In this document: positions 32,366 through 34,594 of the stretch, one piece after another | Position numbering within the stretch: the stretch's first letter is position 1 | Layout: every line of letters begins with the position of its first letter | Source: Candidatus Rokuibacteriota bacterium | GTDB lineage: Bacteria; Methylomirabilota; Methylomirabilia; Rokubacteriales; CSP1-6 | NCBI GenBank assembly: GCA_003220335.1 | Contig: QHSB01000259.1 | Coordinates: 1-34,594 of the forward strand | Length of the DNA: 34,594 nucleotides | Reading direction: 5' to 3' | Notes under the pieces: generated by a model | Database searches by the model: none | The model's input: the letters and a program-made list of their open reading frames with translations, nothing else | What the model was told of the DNA's origin: nothing | Position numbers and translations under genes: made by a program

Positions 32366-33355
32366 CTATTTGAACGCCGGCATGACCTCGCGGGCGAGCA
32401 GGTCGAGCGTCCTCATGATGTGCGCGTGCGGCATGCCGGGAAAGAACGTCCGGCAGATCAAATGGGTCATGCCGTACGCCTCGACGAAGGTCCGGATCTT
32501 CGGAATCACCTGGTCGGGGCCGCCGATGAGGAAGCGATCCGCCATCAGCCGGTCGAGATCGGTCGCGATGGAGGCGTCGATGAACGGGTGGCGCCAGCCG
32601 CCGGCGTACTCGCGGCGGTAGGCGACCATGATGTGCTCCTCGGCGAGCTCGCGCGCCTTCTTGTCCGTCTCCGCGATGATGAGGTCGCGGGTCAGTGGCC
32701 ATTCCGCGATGGGCTGCATCCTGCCGGCGGCGCGTCGGTTTGCCAGGAACTGCTCCTTGCCTTTGACGAGGCGCGCAAGATCGGCGGTGGGGCCGGGGAT
32801 CCAGTTGTCGGCGAGGGTGGCCGCGCGGCGCAGCGTGATGTCGCCCCAGCCGCCGATCCACACCGGCGGGTGCGGCTTCGTCACGGGCTTGGGCTCGATG
32901 CGGCCGTCGACCGTGTAGTACGTGCCCTTGAACGCGAAGCGCTCCTGCGTCCACAGGCCCTTCATGATGGCCAGCTGCTCCTCGAAGCGCGCGCCACGTT
33001 TCTCGAGGTCGACGCCGTAGAGCGCGAACTCGTCGGGCTTGTAGCCGATCGCGACGCCGAGCGTGATGCGGCCGTTGGACATCACGTCGAGCATCGCGAC
33101 GTCCTCGGCCAGTCGCACCGGATGGTAGAAGGCGGCGACCGCGATGTCGGTACCGAGCATCACCTTCGACGTCCGCGTGGCGAAGCCGGCGAGCACGGGG
33201 AACGGCGAGGGCCAGTAGTGGTTGGTGACGGCGTGGTGCTCCTCCATCCACACCGAGTCGAAGCCCAGCTCCTCGGCGTGGGTGACCTCCTCGAGCGCTT
33301 CCTTGTAGTAGTGCCCGCCCTCGATGGGGATGAAGCCGAGCTTGAGTCGCGGCAT
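32366..33355 (-). CDS. LLM-class flavin-dependent oxidoreductase
   Basis: This 329-aa luciferase-like (bacterial luciferase fold) monooxygenase uses FMN or F420. KLGFIPIEGGHYYKEALEEVTHAEELGFDSVWMEEHHAV is the family opening, then VMLGTDIAVAAFYHPVRLAEDVAMLD and GVAIGYKPDEFALYGV. Its substrate is not known. ATG 33355 has an AGGAGG ribosome site 5 nt upstream that overlaps the stop of the GH88-like gene, 8 bp away. The track ORF to 33997 is a shadow beyond that point. Confidence 0.9.
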   Translation of the reverse strand: MPRLKLGFIPIEGGHYYKEALEEVTHAEELGFDSVWMEEHHAVTNHYWPSPFPVLAGFATRTSKVMLGTDIAVAAFYHPVRLAEDVAMLDVMSNGRITLGVAIGYKPDEFALYGVDLEKRGARFEEQLAIMKGLWTQERFAFKGTYYTVDGRIEPKPVTKPHPPVWIGGWGDITLRRAATLADNWIPGPTADLARLVKGKEQFLANRRAAGRMQPIAEWPLTRDLIIAETDKKARELAEEHIMVAYRREYAGGWRHPFIDASIATDLDRLMADRFLIGGPDQVIPKIRTFVEAYGMTHLICRTFFPGMPHAHIMRTLDLLAREVMPAFK

Positions 33356-33363
33356 CCGGCCTC

Positions 33364-34476
33364 CTAGGCGATCTTCACGGGGTCGTACAGCCCGGCCAGC
33401 GCGTGCAGCGCCTCGAACAGGTAGTAACTGCCCCAGATGAGCTCGTGACGCGTGCCGAGGCCGATGCGCGGGCTGTAGCAGCCGTCGCTCAGCATCCCGT
33501 CCGGCCGCAGATGGCGCTCCACGAGCGCGGCGGCGGTGGTCTCCGCCGTCTCGCGGTAGGCGCGCGCCCGCGCCGGCGTCGATGCGCGCGGCGCCAGCGT
33601 CAGCAGGCTCGCGGTCACGATCGCCGTGGCCGATGTGTCGCGGAACGTGTCCGGGATCTTGGGATCGTCGAAGTCCCAGAAGGCCACGCGGTCGGCGGGC
33701 GCGTGCGCCAGCCACCAGTCCGCGGCGCGCTCGGCGGCGTCGCGGAAGCGCGCCTCGCCGGACCAGAGGTGCGTGAGCGTCCAGCCCAGGATGCCCCATG
33801 CCTGCGCGCGTGCCCACGTGCTGTCGTCGCTGATCCCCTTGTGCGTGTAGCGGCGCCGCATGCGCCCCGTCGCGGGATCGAAGGACGCCGACTGGCACAC
33901 CGAGCCGTCCTCTCGCAGGCAGAACTCGATGTGCCGTGCGGCGTGCCGGAGCGCGATGTCGCGTAGCACGGCGTCGCCGGTCTCCCGGTGCGCCCACAGC
34001 AGGAGAGCCGAGGCCTGCACGGTGTCGACGTTGGCCTCGCCGGCGCCGACGTCGGAGGCTTCCTCCGCCTCAGCCCCGAGGGGCAGCGCCTCTGCGCGCG
34101 GGTTGTACGACGCGGCGAGCCCGTGCGCGCCGGCCAGGGCGACGTCGCGCGCGGCGGCGTCGCCGCAGAGCAGCGAGCCGAGGGCGGCGCCGTAATAGAA
34201 GAGGAAGCCGCGGAACACGGTCTCCGAGCGCGCGCGCGGCGCCAGCCGCTCGGTCCAGCGCGAGGCCCACGTCCGACATCGTGGGTCCTCACCGTAGCGC
34301 GCCGCGAGCCAGAGCATGCCGTTCCAGAAGCCGCCCGTCCAGTCGCCCCCGGGCGAGGTCGTCCAGGTCCCCGTCGCCGGATCGGCGAAGTGCGGAAAGC
34401 CGTCGGTCACGCTCGCCGCGGTCTGTGCGATGCGGCCGCGCATCCGGGCCAGCGCCTCGGTCCAGGGCGGAGTCAT
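33364..34476 (-). CDS. GH88-like glycoside hydrolase (unsaturated glucuronyl hydrolase family)
   Basis: This 370-aa alpha/alpha-barrel protein matches GH88: GGDWTGGFWNGMLWLAARYG, GEANVDTVQAS (Asp about 151, the likely catalytic residue) and ISDDSTWARAQAWGI at about 216-230. GH88 enzymes release the unsaturated uronate that lyases leave on polysaccharides. The family motif HDxGF appears here as VFRGF at 87-91, so the other catalytic Asp seems absent. No polysaccharide lyase or signal peptide is visible, suggesting a cytosolic role on short sugars or an altered activity. ATG 34476; TATTCT ends 6 nt upstream. Confidence 0.82.
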   Translation of the reverse strand: MTPPWTEALARMRGRIAQTAASVTDGFPHFADPATGTWTTSPGGDWTGGFWNGMLWLAARYGEDPRCRTWASRWTERLAPRARSETVFRGFLFYYGAALGSLLCGDAAARDVALAGAHGLAASYNPRAEALPLGAEAEEASDVGAGEANVDTVQASALLLWAHRETGDAVLRDIALRHAARHIEFCLREDGSVCQSASFDPATGRMRRRYTHKGISDDSTWARAQAWGILGWTLTHLWSGEARFRDAAERAADWWLAHAPADRVAFWDFDDPKIPDTFRDTSATAIVTASLLTLAPRASTPARARAYRETAETTAAALVERHLRPDGMLSDGCYSPRIGLGTRHELIWGSYYLFEALHALAGLYDPVKIA

Positions 34477-34504
34477 TGCGCGAGAATACTCCCCTTGCTA
34501 CGTT
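34476..34504 (+). promoter_or_regulatory. Possible promoter of the cupin gene
   Basis: TTGCGC (34476-34481), a 17-bp spacer and TACGTT (34499-34504) could form a promoter. The leader of about 20 nt contains GGGAGG before ATG 34531. Both boxes deviate from consensus. Confidence 0.3.
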
Positions 34505-34530
34505 GTGGCACCACGTCGAGGGAGGCCGCG

Positions 34531-34594
34531 ATGTCCGTCATGAAGGGCTTTCACGCGCTGCGCGAACTACCCGAGGAGAAGGTCACCGACAAGA
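34531..34594 (+). CDS. Probable cupin-domain protein (N-terminus only, partial)
   Basis: ATG 34531 follows a clear GGGAGG ribosome site. The visible residues MSVMKGFHALRELPEEKVTDK resemble the opening of small cupin proteins (ELPEExVTxxI). The window ends after 21 codons, so the family is a guess from this short motif. The gene is divergent from the GH88-like gene. Confidence 0.4.
   Translation, partial: MSVMKGFHALRELPEEKVTDK

Overview
The window is very GC-rich (roughly 70 % by eye) and densely packed. Many genes start on GTG, and neighbouring genes often overlap by 4 to 32 bp. A complete tolQ-tolR-tolA/tonB-tolB-pal-cpoB block plus a LolA-like carrier show a diderm (Gram-negative) bacterium. 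The gene mix (CaiB/BaiF CoA-transferase, LLM flavin oxidoreductase, NMT1-type ABC importer, GldG/DUF4340 ABC exporter, DHOD-like barrel protein) fits an uncultured soil lineage such as Candidatus Rokubacteria/Methylomirabilota. That placement is an inference from gene content only. I saw no rRNA, tRNA, CRISPR, integrase or transposase gene.

Layout. 1-4598 (+): tail of an unknown gene, a GC-rich repeat, then Nudix hydrolase, leucyl aminopeptidase, PHP phosphoesterase, ArsC-like protein and class III CoA-transferase, mostly overlapping stop-to-start. 4599-4882: a gene-free gap with a decayed gene fragment and a second repeat copy. 4883-8301: a double-hotdog protein (-), divergent from an MFS transporter, an AAA+ ATPase and a YbgC-like thioesterase (+). 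8317-13521 (+): an ABC-2 cassette (ATPase, permease, GldG-like, DUF4340) ending in a small Arg-rich protein. 13574-17041 (+): MBL-fold hydrolase, phosphonopyruvate decarboxylase and a PEP mutase fused to a nucleotidyltransferase, the core of a phosphonate pathway. 17010-19530: pteridine-reductase-like SDR (-), DUF502 membrane protein (+), alpha/beta hydrolase (-), zinc-finger anti-sigma-like protein (+). 19537-24269 (-): the Tol-Pal operon, with a near-consensus promoter back to back with a second promoter for the LolA-like gene. 24387-28456: LolA-like and GNAT (+), then methylpurine glycosylase, threonine synthase and a CgeB-like glycosyltransferase (-). 28501-31035 (+): permease, binding protein and ATPase of an NMT1/SsuA-type importer. 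31036-31206: a tandem copy of the repeat. 31207-34476 (-): DHOD-like protein, LLM oxidoreductase and a GH88-like hydrolase. 34531-end (+): start of a probable cupin gene.

Most worth a second look: (a) the dispersed GC-rich element with a GGGGGGCC hairpin, found three times, each time next to gene ends; (b) Pal, whose OmpA-like domain appears to lack about 35-40 central residues; (c) the divergent tolQ/LolA-like control region with a perfect 14-bp palindrome between two sigma70-type promoters; (d) the three-gene phosphonate cassette with a PEP mutase-nucleotidyltransferase fusion and an MBL hydrolase but no aminotransferase; (e) two genes whose family homology runs upstream of any ATG/GTG/TTG; (f) several transcription units where a -10-like hexamer lies 6-8 nt before the start codon, suggesting leaderless mRNAs; (g) a GH88-like protein lacking one of the two family acidic residues.
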